Source: Inquilinus limosus_F
GTDB taxonomy: Bacteria > Pseudomonadota > Alphaproteobacteria > DSM-16000 > Inquilinaceae
Assembly: GCF_051487185.1 (NCBI RefSeq)
Contig: NZ_JAHVDK010000001.1
Span: 1 to 64,000 of the forward strand
DNA: 64,000 nt
Direction of reading: 5' to 3'
Shown here piece after piece: positions 45,778 to 57,976 of the stretch (positions are counted from its first letter, which is position 1; the number at the start of each line of letters is the position of its first letter). A program made the position numbers and the translations under genes. Under the pieces are notes generated by a model. That model had not been told where the DNA came from. It searched no databases and saw only the letters and a program-made list of their open reading frames with translations.

Positions 45778-45933
45778 TCAGTCGCTCGAGATCTTGACCC
45801 AGCAGGGATCGAGATAGGTGCCCCTGCACTCCGACCCGGCGGCCGATGCGCTGGGCACCGCCTGCTGCACGGCCAGCGCTACCAGTGCCACCGCGATCAC
45901 GGTCAGGATCACCTTCGTGTAGCGATCGACCAC
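45778..45933 (-). CDS. Small single-pass membrane or exported protein
   Basis: This 51-residue product starts at GTG 45933, with GGAGGGG 5 bp before it; an upstream ATG at 45981 has no such site. The sequence is MVDRYTKVILTVIAVALVALAVQQ followed by ASAAGSECRGTYLDPCW with two cysteines. It has one hydrophobic segment and a short periplasmic-type tail. Similar small proteins occur in alphaproteobacteria with no known role. Convergent with rplQ, its stop overlapping the region just after the terminator. Confidence 0.7.
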   Translation of the reverse strand: MVDRYTKVILTVIAVALVALAVQQAVPSASAAGSECRGTYLDPCWVKISSD

Positions 45934-46036
45934 AGGCCCCTCCCCTTGGACATGACGAGAAGTGTATTTTTCATCAATCAAAAGTTGATTTCAAGTCTAC
46001 AACTCTACTTTCCATGAATAGCGCCGTGGAGCCGGA

Positions 46037-46807
46037 TTAGTGGCCGCGCTCGGCGCCGCCATTGACCTGAATCACCTGGGCGGTGACGTGCGACGCGCCG
46101 GGCGAAGCCAGCCAGGCCACGGCGTCGGCGATGTCGGCCGGGACACCGGCGCGGCGGGTCGAGGTCTCGGCGATCAGCGCGGCCTGCCGCTCCGCCGGCA
46201 GCCGGTCGGCGAAGAACTCGGTGTCGCGGATATAGCCGGGCGCCACGATGTTGACGGTGACGCCCTTCGGCCCCAGCGCCGCGGCCAGGTCGTAGCCATA
46301 GGGATGCAGCGCCGCCTTGGCGGCGCCGTAGCAGCCGGCGCCGGAGCCGCGATAGGCGGCGATCGAGCTGATCAGTACGATCCGGCCGCCGGGCGACCGC
46401 AGCCGGTCGCGCAGGCCCTCGGTCAGCAGCACCGCGGACAGCACGTTGCCGCGGAAATTGTCGGTCCAGCGCCGCGCGACCCCGGCCAGCCCGTCGCCGT
46501 AGCTGCCCTCCGGCGCCTGCAGCACGGCGTTGCCGCCTGCCGCATGCACCAGCACGTCGACCGCGGGGAAGCGGGCGTCGATCTCGCGGCACAGCGCCTC
46601 GACCCGGTCGGGCTGCGCCAGGTCGCAGGGCAGCGGCAGCACCGGCGGCGCTGTCGGATGCTCCCGCCCGATCGCCGCCGCCGCCGTCTCCAGCACGCCA
46701 GGGCGGCGGCCGATGATCACGACCTGCTCTCCCTGCCCGGCGAAATGCCGGGCGACGGCGAGCCCGATGCCCGTGCCGCCGCCGCTGACCACCACCACTC
46801 GTGCCAT
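46037..46807 (-). CDS. Short-chain dehydrogenase/reductase
   Basis: This 256-residue SDR has the NAD(P) motif GGGTGIG (residues 9-15), serine 148 (LISSIAAY) and the YxxxK pair Y160-K164 (CYGAAK), so it should be active. Arginines after strand 2 (GRRPG) suggest NADP. The end INQV-type segment VIQVNGGAE is normal. Its substrate is unknown. Divergent from the LysR-type gene, with 255 bp between starts. Confidence 0.92.
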   Translation of the reverse strand: MARVVVVSGGGTGIGLAVARHFAGQGEQVVIIGRRPGVLETAAAAIGREHPTAPPVLPLPCDLAQPDRVEALCREIDARFPAVDVLVHAAGGNAVLQAPEGSYGDGLAGVARRWTDNFRGNVLSAVLLTEGLRDRLRSPGGRIVLISSIAAYRGSGAGCYGAAKAALHPYGYDLAAALGPKGVTVNIVAPGYIRDTEFFADRLPAERQAALIAETSTRRAGVPADIADAVAWLASPGASHVTAQVIQVNGGAERGH

Positions 46808-46883
46808 CGATCCACTCTCCTGTTGTGACGAGCGGAAGGTTGGCAGGCGCCTTGCATACTTCAAATATGAGATCATGAACGTC

Positions 46884-46902
46884 TGATATTCTGGGAGTAT
46901 CA
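46884..46902. promoter_or_regulatory. LysR-type T-N11-A palindrome
   Basis: TGATA and TATCA, exact complements, are separated by 9 bp and contain the T-N11-A pattern of LysR boxes. The site lies 77 bp upstream of the SDR start, next to a TTGACA (46905-46910) facing right. Confidence 0.55.
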
Positions 46903-46942
46903 TGTTGACAAACTGCAAGACCGCCTCCTCGATTTCTCGCCC

Positions 46943-47058
46943 GTCATGGCGAGGCGCGCAGCGCCGTGGCCATCCAGGGGCCAGTGCGAGCGGCCCTGGA
47001 TGGCCACGCCCCTTCGGGGCTCGCCATGACGGGTCAATATCTCGGGCCGCTGGGATCA
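46943..47058. repeat. Dispersed palindromic element, copy 4
   Basis: The core GTCATGGCGAG to CTCGCCATGAC spans 46943-47030, with inner arms ending CCATCCAGGG and CCCTGGATGG. The right flank GGGTCAATAT plus GGGCCGCTGGGATCA matches copy 5 and the left flanks of copies 2 and 3 read on the other strand. The left flank is not clearly preserved. The right end stops 4 bp before the LysR gene start. Confidence 0.75.
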
Positions 47059-47062
47059 CCCC

Positions 47063-47953
47063 ATGATCGAGCTGCGCCTGCTGCGCCAGTTCATCGCCGT
47101 GGCCGAGGAGCGCCATGTCCGCCGGGCGGCGGAGCGGCTGGGCATGGCGCAGCCGCCGCTGAGCACGGCGATGCGGCGGCTGGAGGACGTGGTCGGCGCC
47201 CCCCTGTTCGACCGCAGCCGCCGGCGCCTGGCCCTGACCGCCGCCGGCGTCGCCTTGCTGGAGGAGGCGCGCCGCACCCTGACCCAGGCCGAGCACGCCG
47301 TGGCCGTGGCGCGCCAGGCAGGGCAGGGGCTGACCGGCCTGATCCGCATCACCTTTGTCGGCAGCGCCATGTTCGAGCGCCTGCCGCCGCTGCTGCGGGC
47401 GCTGCAGGCCCGGCATCCGGGGGTGGCGCTGGACCTGCGCGAGGCGACGACGATGCGGCAGCTGGACGAGCTGCGCGGCGGCCGCTGCGATCTCGGCTTC
47501 GTCATCCCGCCCCTGCCGGACAGCGAGGGGCTGGAGCAGCGCCCGGCCTGGGCCGACCCGATGGTCGCCGTGGTCCCGGCCGGCCATCCGCTGGCGGGCC
47601 GCCGCCGCATCGCCCTGGCCGAGTTGGCTGCCGAGCCCTTCGTCATGTTCCCGCAGGGCGAGGGGCCCGGCTTCCACGCCACGATCCTGGAGGCCTGCGC
47701 CGCAGCCGGCTTCGTGCCGCGGATCGCGCAGTCGGCGCACCAGATGCACGCGATCGTGTCGCTGGTCGCGGCCGGATTCGGCGTGTCGCTGGTGCCGGAA
47801 TCGCTGCGCCGGCTGCGGCCGGCCGGGGTGCGCTACCTGGCGCTGGCCGGCCCGGCGCCGCAGGCCCGGATCGCCGTCGCCTGGCGGCGCGGCGACCGGT
47901 CGCCGGCCCTGCTGCAGGCGCTGGCCCTGCTGCAGGAGGTCACGAAACCGTAA
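47063..47953 (+). CDS. LysR family transcriptional regulator
   Basis: This 296-residue regulator has the N-terminal winged helix (about residues 1-60: LRQFIAVAEERHVRRAAERLGMAQPPLSTAMRRLEDVVGAPLFDRS) and a periplasmic-binding-like effector domain (from about 90: GLIRITFVGSAMFERLPPLLRAL). It is divergent from the SDR gene and probably regulates it through the palindrome at 46884. Its 5' end abuts a dispersed repeat and I see no ribosome site before the ATG. Confidence 0.9.
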   Translation: MIELRLLRQFIAVAEERHVRRAAERLGMAQPPLSTAMRRLEDVVGAPLFDRSRRRLALTAAGVALLEEARRTLTQAEHAVAVARQAGQGLTGLIRITFVGSAMFERLPPLLRALQARHPGVALDLREATTMRQLDELRGGRCDLGFVIPPLPDSEGLEQRPAWADPMVAVVPAGHPLAGRRRIALAELAAEPFVMFPQGEGPGFHATILEACAAAGFVPRIAQSAHQMHAIVSLVAAGFGVSLVPESLRRLRPAGVRYLALAGPAPQARIAVAWRRGDRSPALLQALALLQEVTKP

Positions 47954-48027
47954 GCCGGCGCGCCGGCCCATGGACGCCGGCGGCCCCCTTCGGCTAGACC
48001 GGGCCCGTCACGGCGGATGGAGGAAGG

Positions 48028-49431
<1,404 letters not shown>

Positions 49432-49495
49432 CGCCGGTTGCCTCGCCGACCCGCGGCTGAAATGATCCGCCCCGATTCGAGCAAGGGGATGGACG

Positions 49496-50341
49496 ATGGC
49501 GGCACTTTCGACCGGTGACCTGCTGCGGCGCGCCGTGGGCTGGAGCCTGGGGCATGCCGGGGCGCTGGCGCGGCTGTCGGCGCCGGCGATCGCCTTCGCG
49601 CTGATCCTGCGCTTCGCCATCTATTGGCTCTGGGCCGACGAGGTGGCGGCGATGTTCGCGGACGAGGCGCCATCCGGCGCCGGCGCGCTGGCCGTGCTGC
49701 TGGCGATGCTGGTGCAACTGTTCGCCATCGCGCTGATCGCGGTCGCCTGGCACCGCTACGTGCTGCGCGGCGAGTTCGCGCCGTTCCCGGCCGATGCCGC
49801 GACGCTGCGCTTCGCGCTGTACCAGATCTGGCTCGGCATTCTCGGCCTGTTCACGGCCATGGCCGGGGTGTTCGTGCTGTCGATCCTGTTCGGTCTGGTC
49901 GGCGGACCGTCGCTGCTGCAGGCGCTGGCCGTCGGTGGGCCGTCGGGCAATGTGCTGGCGCTGCTGGTAGCGACGGCGGTGCTCACCGCCCTCGCCATCG
50001 TACCCTTCGCCTTCTATGGGCTGGTCCTCCCCGCCACCGCGATCGGCGACCGCGGCCTGACCGCCGCCGAGAGCAGTCGGCTGCTGCGCGGCCAGAGGCT
50101 GCAGGCCTGGGGCGCGCTGGCCGCCACTCTGCTGCTCTTCTTCGTGATCTCCTACGGCCTCGGCGCGGTGCTGGCGGCGATCCTGCCGGAGGACACCGGC
50201 ATCGGCGTCGCGACCTTGCTGGCCGATCTGGTGTCGCTGGCGCTGACCGCGGCCGAGGTCAGCGTCTTCGCCGGCATTCTCTCCGAACTGTACCGGGCGC
50301 TGCGCTTGCCTGAACTCGCGCGGGGCAGCGTCCCGGAGTGA
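49496..50341 (+). CDS. Polytopic membrane protein, unknown function
   Basis: This 281-residue protein has about six hydrophobic segments (IAFALILRFAIYWLW, AVLLAMLVQLFAIALIAVAW, FALYQIWLGILGLFTAMAGVFVL, LLVATAVLTALAIVPFAFYGLVL, ALAATLLLFFVISYGLGAVLAAIL, and a final amphipathic one). It begins 65 bp after the Do protease on the same strand. I do not recognise the family. Convergent with the RND permease. Confidence 0.75.
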   Translation: MAALSTGDLLRRAVGWSLGHAGALARLSAPAIAFALILRFAIYWLWADEVAAMFADEAPSGAGALAVLLAMLVQLFAIALIAVAWHRYVLRGEFAPFPADAATLRFALYQIWLGILGLFTAMAGVFVLSILFGLVGGPSLLQALAVGGPSGNVLALLVATAVLTALAIVPFAFYGLVLPATAIGDRGLTAAESSRLLRGQRLQAWGALAATLLLFFVISYGLGAVLAAILPEDTGIGVATLLADLVSLALTAAEVSVFAGILSELYRALRLPELARGSVPE

Positions 50342-50365
50342 TCCTCCGGGACGCTGCCGTCGCGA

Positions 50366-53548
<3,183 letters not shown>

Positions 53549-53559
53549 TCGCCCGCCCC

Positions 53560-54756
53560 TCAGTTCTCGGTGTATTCGGGCTGCGGCTCGATCGTGCCGG
53601 GCTGCGCCGTCACCTTGGCGCCCGGCCGGGCCCGGACGAGGCCGTTGATGACGATCTTCTCCTGGCCGGTCAGGCCCTCGCGCACGATGCGCAGGCCGCC
53701 CGGCTGGGTCGGGCCGGGCCGGATGATCCGGGGTTCGACCGTGCCGTCGTCCTTCACCGTCATCACGATCCGGTTCGACTGATCGGTCAGGATCGCGGTC
53801 TCCGGGATCAGGATCGCGTCGTATTCGTTCGATCCGGGCAGCCGGATCCGGCCGAACTGGCCCGGCGTGATGAACAGGTTCTTGTTGTCCAGGACGGCGC
53901 GGGCGCGGATGGTGCCGGAGCCGGGATCGATCCGGTTGTCGACGAAGTTCATGGTGCCGCCATGCGGCCACTCCTGCTCGTCCGGCAGCCGCGTCTGGAT
54001 GATCGTCTCATTGTCCCGGGTCGAGGGCAGCCGGCCGGCCGCCACCGCGCGCTGATAGGCGAGGAAGTCGGCCTCGCTCATGTCGAAGGTGAAATAGATC
54101 GGGTCCAGTGCCACGATCGTGGTCAGGAGCGTCGCGTTCGGGTCGCCGGTGACCAGGTTGCCGATGTCGACCCGCCGGTTCGAGACGCGGCCGGAGAGCG
54201 GTGCCCGGACCTGGGTGAAGTCGAGGTTGAGCTGCGCCGACTGCAGCGCCGCCGTGGTCTGCTGCACCTGCGCCTCGGCCGCCCGGCGCTCCTGCACCGC
54301 CTGGTCATAGGCCGAGCGCGAGACGTTCGACTGGCTGACCAGAGCCTGGGCGCGGTCGAGCTGGACCTTGGCCAGGTCGAGCCGGGCCTGGGCGCTGGCC
54401 AGGTCGGCCTTGGCCGAATCCACCGTCGCCTGATAGGGGCGGGGGTCGATCACGAACAGCACGTCGCCCTGCTTGACCATGGCGCCGTCGGCGAAGTTGA
54501 TCGCCTGCAGATAGCCCGAGACGCGGGCGCGCACCTCGACCGTCGCCGTCGCCTCGTAGCGGCCGGTGAACTCGTCCCATTCGGTGATGCGCTTGACCAG
54601 CGGCGAGGCCACCGTGACCGGCGGGGGCGGCGGTGCCGCCGCCTGGCCCTCGCTGCTGCTCGATTCGTTGCAGGCGGCCAGGAAAGCCACCGTTCCCAAG
54701 GCGGCCAGGGTGCCAAAGACCCTTCCTGGCCGCGTCCGCAGGCGCCCGGTCATCAT
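53560..54756 (-). CDS. RND efflux periplasmic adaptor (AcrA/MexA type)
   Basis: This 398-residue membrane-fusion protein starts at ATG 54756 (GGAGAG 8 bp before it). The lipobox is VAFLAACN (cysteine about 29). It has the biotinyl-lipoyl halves (VEVRARVSGYLQAI; VRAPLSGRVSNRRVDIGNLV) round a coiled coil and the beta-barrel DxIYFTFDMSE-like segment. It precedes and is co-transcribed with the permease. A palindrome at 54850 may be the operator. Confidence 0.94.
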   Translation of the reverse strand: MMTGRLRTRPGRVFGTLAALGTVAFLAACNESSSSEGQAAAPPPPPVTVASPLVKRITEWDEFTGRYEATATVEVRARVSGYLQAINFADGAMVKQGDVLFVIDPRPYQATVDSAKADLASAQARLDLAKVQLDRAQALVSQSNVSRSAYDQAVQERRAAEAQVQQTTAALQSAQLNLDFTQVRAPLSGRVSNRRVDIGNLVTGDPNATLLTTIVALDPIYFTFDMSEADFLAYQRAVAAGRLPSTRDNETIIQTRLPDEQEWPHGGTMNFVDNRIDPGSGTIRARAVLDNKNLFITPGQFGRIRLPGSNEYDAILIPETAILTDQSNRIVMTVKDDGTVEPRIIRPGPTQPGGLRIVREGLTGQEKIVINGLVRARPGAKVTAQPGTIEPQPEYTEN

Positions 54757-54849
54757 GTCTCGCTCTCCGAAGGAGGTCCCCTGCAAAAAGGGTCATCCCT
54801 GCGTGGGGGGTTGTCAATGCAAAGGGGTTAGGGGGTGTCGGGAGTTCGC

Positions 54850-54866
54850 CTTTTGCACTGCAAAAG
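54850..54866. promoter_or_regulatory. CTTTTGCA-C-TGCAAAAG palindrome upstream of efflux genes
   Basis: Exact 8-bp arms with a single central C lie 93 bp before the adaptor gene and 120 bp before rarA. TGCAAAAAG (54782) and TGCAAAGG (54818) look like half-sites nearer the adaptor. The layout suits repressor control of the pump, but no TetR- or MarR-type gene is adjacent. Confidence 0.6.
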
Positions 54867-54986
54867 TTCCCGGCGAAGTGATCGTGATCACATCCGGGCG
54901 AAAGCAGGGCGGGATCGTGGCGCAGCCCCGGCCGGCGCAGCTCGCCATTGCGCCGCCGCGGCCGCTGGTCGACGATGCGGCCCATC

Positions 54987-56309
54987 ATGGCTCGCTCACC
55001 CAGACCAGACGATACCCCATCACTCTTCGCCGACCAGGCGCCGCGCCCCCTGGCCGACCGTCTGCGGCCGCGCAGCATCGGCGAGGTGGTCGGCCAGGAC
55101 CATCTGCTGAAGCCGGACGGCCCGATCGGCCGGATGGTGGCGGCGCACCGCATCGCCAGCATGATCCTGTGGGGACCGCCCGGCTGCGGCAAGACCACGC
55201 TGGCCCGGCTGCTGGCGGAGCACACCGACCTGCATTTCGAGCCGCTGTCGGCGATCTTCTCCGGCGTCGCCGAGCTGCGGAAGGTGTTCGAGGCCGCCCG
55301 CGGCCGGCGCGTGGCCGGGCAAGGGACGCTGCTGTTCGTCGACGAGGTGCACCGCTTCAACCGCAGCCAGCAGGACGCTTTCCTGCCGGTGGTCGAGGAC
55401 GGCACCATCACCCTGATCGGCGCCACCACCGAGAACCCGTCCTTCGAGCTGAACGCGGCGCTCTTGTCGCGCTGCCAGGTCTTCGTCCTCAACCGGCTGG
55501 ACTTCGCGGCGCTGGAGGAGCTGCTGCAGCGGGCGGAGGCGGCGGAGGGCCGGGCGCTGCCGCTGACGCCGGAGGCGCGCGACGCGGTCAAGGCCATGGC
55601 CGATGGCGACGGCCGCTATCTGCTGAACCTGGCGGAGGAGCTGTTCGCGCTGAAGCCGGACGGGCCGCTCGACCCCGCCGCCCTGGCCCAGGCGGTGCAG
55701 CGGCGGGCGCCGGTCTACGACAAGGCGCAGGAGAGCCACTACAACCTGATCTCGGCGCTGCACAAATCGCTGCGCGGCTCCGACGTCGATGCCGGGCTCT
55801 ACTGGTTCGCGCGGATGCTGGCGGGCGGCGAGGACCCGCTCTATGTCGTGCGCCGGCTGGTGCGCTTCGCGGTCGAGGACATCGGCATGGCCGACCCGAA
55901 CGCGCTGACCCAGGCGCTGGCGGCCTGGGACGCTTATGAGCGGCTGGGCAGCCCGGAGGGCGAGCTGGCGATCGCCCAGGCGGTGATCTTCCTGGCCACG
56001 GCGCCGAAGTCGAACGCCGCCTACACCGCCTTCAAGGCGAGCTCCCGTGCGGCCCAGGAGACCGGCAGCCTGATGCCGCCGATGCACATCCTGAACGCCC
56101 CGACCCGGCTGATGAAGGAGATCGGCTACGGCAAGGGCTACGCCTACGATCACGACACGGAGGAGGGCTTCTCCGGCCAGAACTATTTCCCGCCCGACAT
56201 GGAGCGGCAGGAATTCTACCGCCCGGTCGAGCGCGGCTTCGAGCGCGAGATCAGGAAGCGGCTGGACTACTGGGCCAGGCTGCGGGCGCAGAGGGGCGAA
56301 GAATCGTAG
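54987..56309 (+). CDS. rarA: Replication-associated recombination protein A (MgsA/Mgs1-like AAA ATPase)
   Basis: This 440-residue AAA+ protein acts at stalled replication forks. The start is ATG 54987 (MARSPRPDD), with another ATG at 54975 possible. Walker A is GPPGCGKT (63-70), Walker B LLFVDEVHR (about 115-123) and the sensor GATTENPSFELN. The C-terminal half carries the tetramerisation region (KAQESHYNLISALHKSLRGSD). Divergent from the efflux pair, it ends in a short palindrome (56312-56333). Confidence 0.95.
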   Translation: MARSPRPDDTPSLFADQAPRPLADRLRPRSIGEVVGQDHLLKPDGPIGRMVAAHRIASMILWGPPGCGKTTLARLLAEHTDLHFEPLSAIFSGVAELRKVFEAARGRRVAGQGTLLFVDEVHRFNRSQQDAFLPVVEDGTITLIGATTENPSFELNAALLSRCQVFVLNRLDFAALEELLQRAEAAEGRALPLTPEARDAVKAMADGDGRYLLNLAEELFALKPDGPLDPAALAQAVQRRAPVYDKAQESHYNLISALHKSLRGSDVDAGLYWFARMLAGGEDPLYVVRRLVRFAVEDIGMADPNALTQALAAWDAYERLGSPEGELAIAQAVIFLATAPKSNAAYTAFKASSRAAQETGSLMPPMHILNAPTRLMKEIGYGKGYAYDHDTEEGFSGQNYFPPDMERQEFYRPVERGFEREIRKRLDYWARLRAQRGEES

Positions 56310-56311
56310 GT

Positions 56312-56333
56312 CGGGTTCGCCGAGGCGAACCCG
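56312..56333. terminator. CGGGTTCGCC palindrome after rarA
   Basis: CGGGTTCGCC and its exact complement are separated by GA and begin 3 bp after the rarA stop. The motif matches the element at 37968-38053. No T-tract follows. Confidence 0.55.
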
Positions 56334-56349
56334 GCCCACGCTTCCGGCT

Positions 56350-56500
56350 TCATACCAGCAGCCTTTGAGGTTGACTCTCCGGCCTTTCCGTCATGGCGAG
56401 GCGCGCAGCGCCGTGGCCATCCAGAGGGGCGGTGCCACTGGATGGCCACGCCCCTTCGGGGCTCGCCATGACGGGTCAATATTTCCGGCCGTTGGTATCA
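56350..56500. repeat. Dispersed palindromic element, copy 5 (full length)
   Basis: The core GTCATGGCGAG to CTCGCCATGAC spans 56390-56472. The left flank ATACCAGCAGCCTTTGAGG plus GACTCTCCGGCC, and the right flank GGGTCAATAT plus CCGGCCGTTGGTATCA, match copies 2-4. The right end provides the stop codon of the leftward VOC gene (TCA at 56498-56500 on this strand). Confidence 0.8.
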
Positions 56501-56938
56501 CACCATCGTGACGCCGGGCGGCGGCTCCGGCACGCCGACCGTCTGGTAGAACCACAGGGTGTAGCCGTAGGGATCCCTCACCGCGAAGTTCCGGTCGCCC
56601 CACCACTGGGTGGTCAGCGCCTCCGTCACCGCGGCACCGCGCGACCGCACCTCGTCGTGATAGGCGTCGACATCCTTCACGCTGAAATAGACATCGAGCG
56701 GCCGGGTGCCGCCCTGGCCCTTGGCGATGCCGGCGCCGGGCGACTGCGGACGGCCCATCATCACCATGATCCCGTCGCGCTGGACGATGCCGAAGTCGAG
56801 CTTTCCGTCCTTGCCGACGATCCCCATCATGTGGCCGAAGCCGAGCTTCTCCAGATAGAAGTCGCGCAGCGTCTCCACCTCCTCGACCCAGAAGTTCGGA
56901 ATCACCTGCGCTGTCTGCGGGGCTGTCTGCTGACTCAT
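56498..56938 (-). CDS. VOC (glyoxalase/dioxygenase-fold) protein
   Basis: This 146-residue protein has the paired beta-alpha-beta-beta-beta pattern of the VOC fold: IPNFWVEEVETLRDFYLEKLGFGHMM in the first half and YFSVKDVDAYHDEVRSRGAAVT, then WGDRNFAVRDPYGYTLWFYQ in the second. Such proteins include glyoxalases and resistance proteins that bind drugs. Its substrate is unknown. Divergent from the TrmB-type gene (82 bp), which probably regulates it. The last codons before the stop come from a dispersed repeat boundary. Confidence 0.85.
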   Translation of the reverse strand: MSQQTAPQTAQVIPNFWVEEVETLRDFYLEKLGFGHMMGIVGKDGKLDFGIVQRDGIMVMMGRPQSPGAGIAKGQGGTRPLDVYFSVKDVDAYHDEVRSRGAAVTEALTTQWWGDRNFAVRDPYGYTLWFYQTVGVPEPPPGVTMV

Positions 56939-56999
56939 GTCCTCCTCCCGAAAAGACTGAGGGCCCGATTGTCCGCGGCCCGCACATGGCTTTCATCTA

Positions 57000-57016
57000 C
57001 TTTCTGGAGTAGAAAG
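57000..57016. promoter_or_regulatory. CTTTCT-N5-AGAAAG palindrome over the TrmB ribosome site
   Basis: Exact 6-bp arms are separated by GGAGT and lie 4 bp before the TrmB-type gene; GGAG doubles as its ribosome site. A further CTTTC half-site occurs at 56990. The position suits autoregulation of the regulator and control of the divergent VOC gene. Confidence 0.55.
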
Positions 57017-57020
57017 CGGC

Positions 57021-57881
57021 ATGCGATGGCAGGACCTGGCGCTGCTCGACGAGGCCGGTTTCTCGCTCTACGAGAAGCGGGCGCTGGTCGCGCTGGGCAT
57101 TCTCGGCGTCTCCGATGCGGCCGGGCTGTGCCGCGAGGGCGACATCCCGACCTCGAAGATCTACCTGGCGATGGAGAAGCTGGCCCGGCTGGGGCTGTGC
57201 GAGATCCAGCACAGCCGGCCCAAGCTCTACGCCGCTCTGCCGCCGGACGCGGTGGTCGACCGGCTGGTCGAGCTGGCGCGCGAGCGGGCGGAGAGCTTCG
57301 CCGCCCAGGCCGACCAGCTGCGCGCCACCCTGCGCGACCTGCCCGGGCGGCTGCGCGGCGGCCGTGGCGTGGTCGACCTGGCGCTCGGCACCGAAAGCCA
57401 TGTGAAGCGCCATCTCGCCCGTCTCGCCGGGGCCCGGCGGCGGGTGCTGTCCTATCTCGAGGAGGGCGACCTCTCGGCGATCGACCGCCAGGCCGAGTCG
57501 GGCTTCGACGTGCTCAAGCGCATCGCCCGGGCCGCCTCCGGGCGCGGGCTGGACCACCGGGCGATCTTCGGCTTCTCCGACCGGACGGCGCCGCGGCTGG
57601 TGGCGTTCCTGCGCCGCCATGGCGGGTCGCTCGGGCACCTGTCGGGCCTGCGCTATTCGGGCGAGCTGGGCCACCCGTTCCATGTCCTGGACGACGAGAC
57701 GGTGATCCTTTCGCTCGACCATCCCTTCGTGCCGGAAGGGCGCTTCGCCTCGCTGCTGGTGCATGACCGCGACCTGGCCGCCAGCCTGACCCAGGGTTTC
57801 GAGACGCTGTGGCAGAAGGCGTTGCAGGATCTGCGTGAGATCCGCTTCCTGCCGCGCCAGCCAGGCGGTGCGGCGCCCTGA
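57021..57881 (+). CDS. TrmB-like transcriptional regulator
   Basis: This 286-residue protein has an N-terminal winged helix (LLDEAGFSLYEKRALVALGILGVSDAAGLCREGDIPTSKIYLAMEKLARLGLCEI, residues about 8-65) like the TrmB family. A coiled coil (about 75-110) and a C-terminal PLD-like sensor part (RRRVLSYLEEGDLSAID ... DRTAPRLVAFLRRHG ... DDETVILSLDHPF) follow. TrmB regulators are best known from archaeal sugar metabolism but occur in bacteria. Divergent from the VOC gene, its likely target. Confidence 0.82.
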   Translation: MRWQDLALLDEAGFSLYEKRALVALGILGVSDAAGLCREGDIPTSKIYLAMEKLARLGLCEIQHSRPKLYAALPPDAVVDRLVELARERAESFAAQADQLRATLRDLPGRLRGGRGVVDLALGTESHVKRHLARLAGARRRVLSYLEEGDLSAIDRQAESGFDVLKRIARAASGRGLDHRAIFGFSDRTAPRLVAFLRRHGGSLGHLSGLRYSGELGHPFHVLDDETVILSLDHPFVPEGRFASLLVHDRDLAASLTQGFETLWQKALQDLREIRFLPRQPGGAAP

Positions 57882-57976
57882 ACCTATCGGCGGAGCGGCG
57901 GGAATGGTATAGAGCGTGCGAATTGGTCGCAAAGCCCGGTCCCCGACGCCGGGGTCCGGTTGGAGGTATGGCCCAG

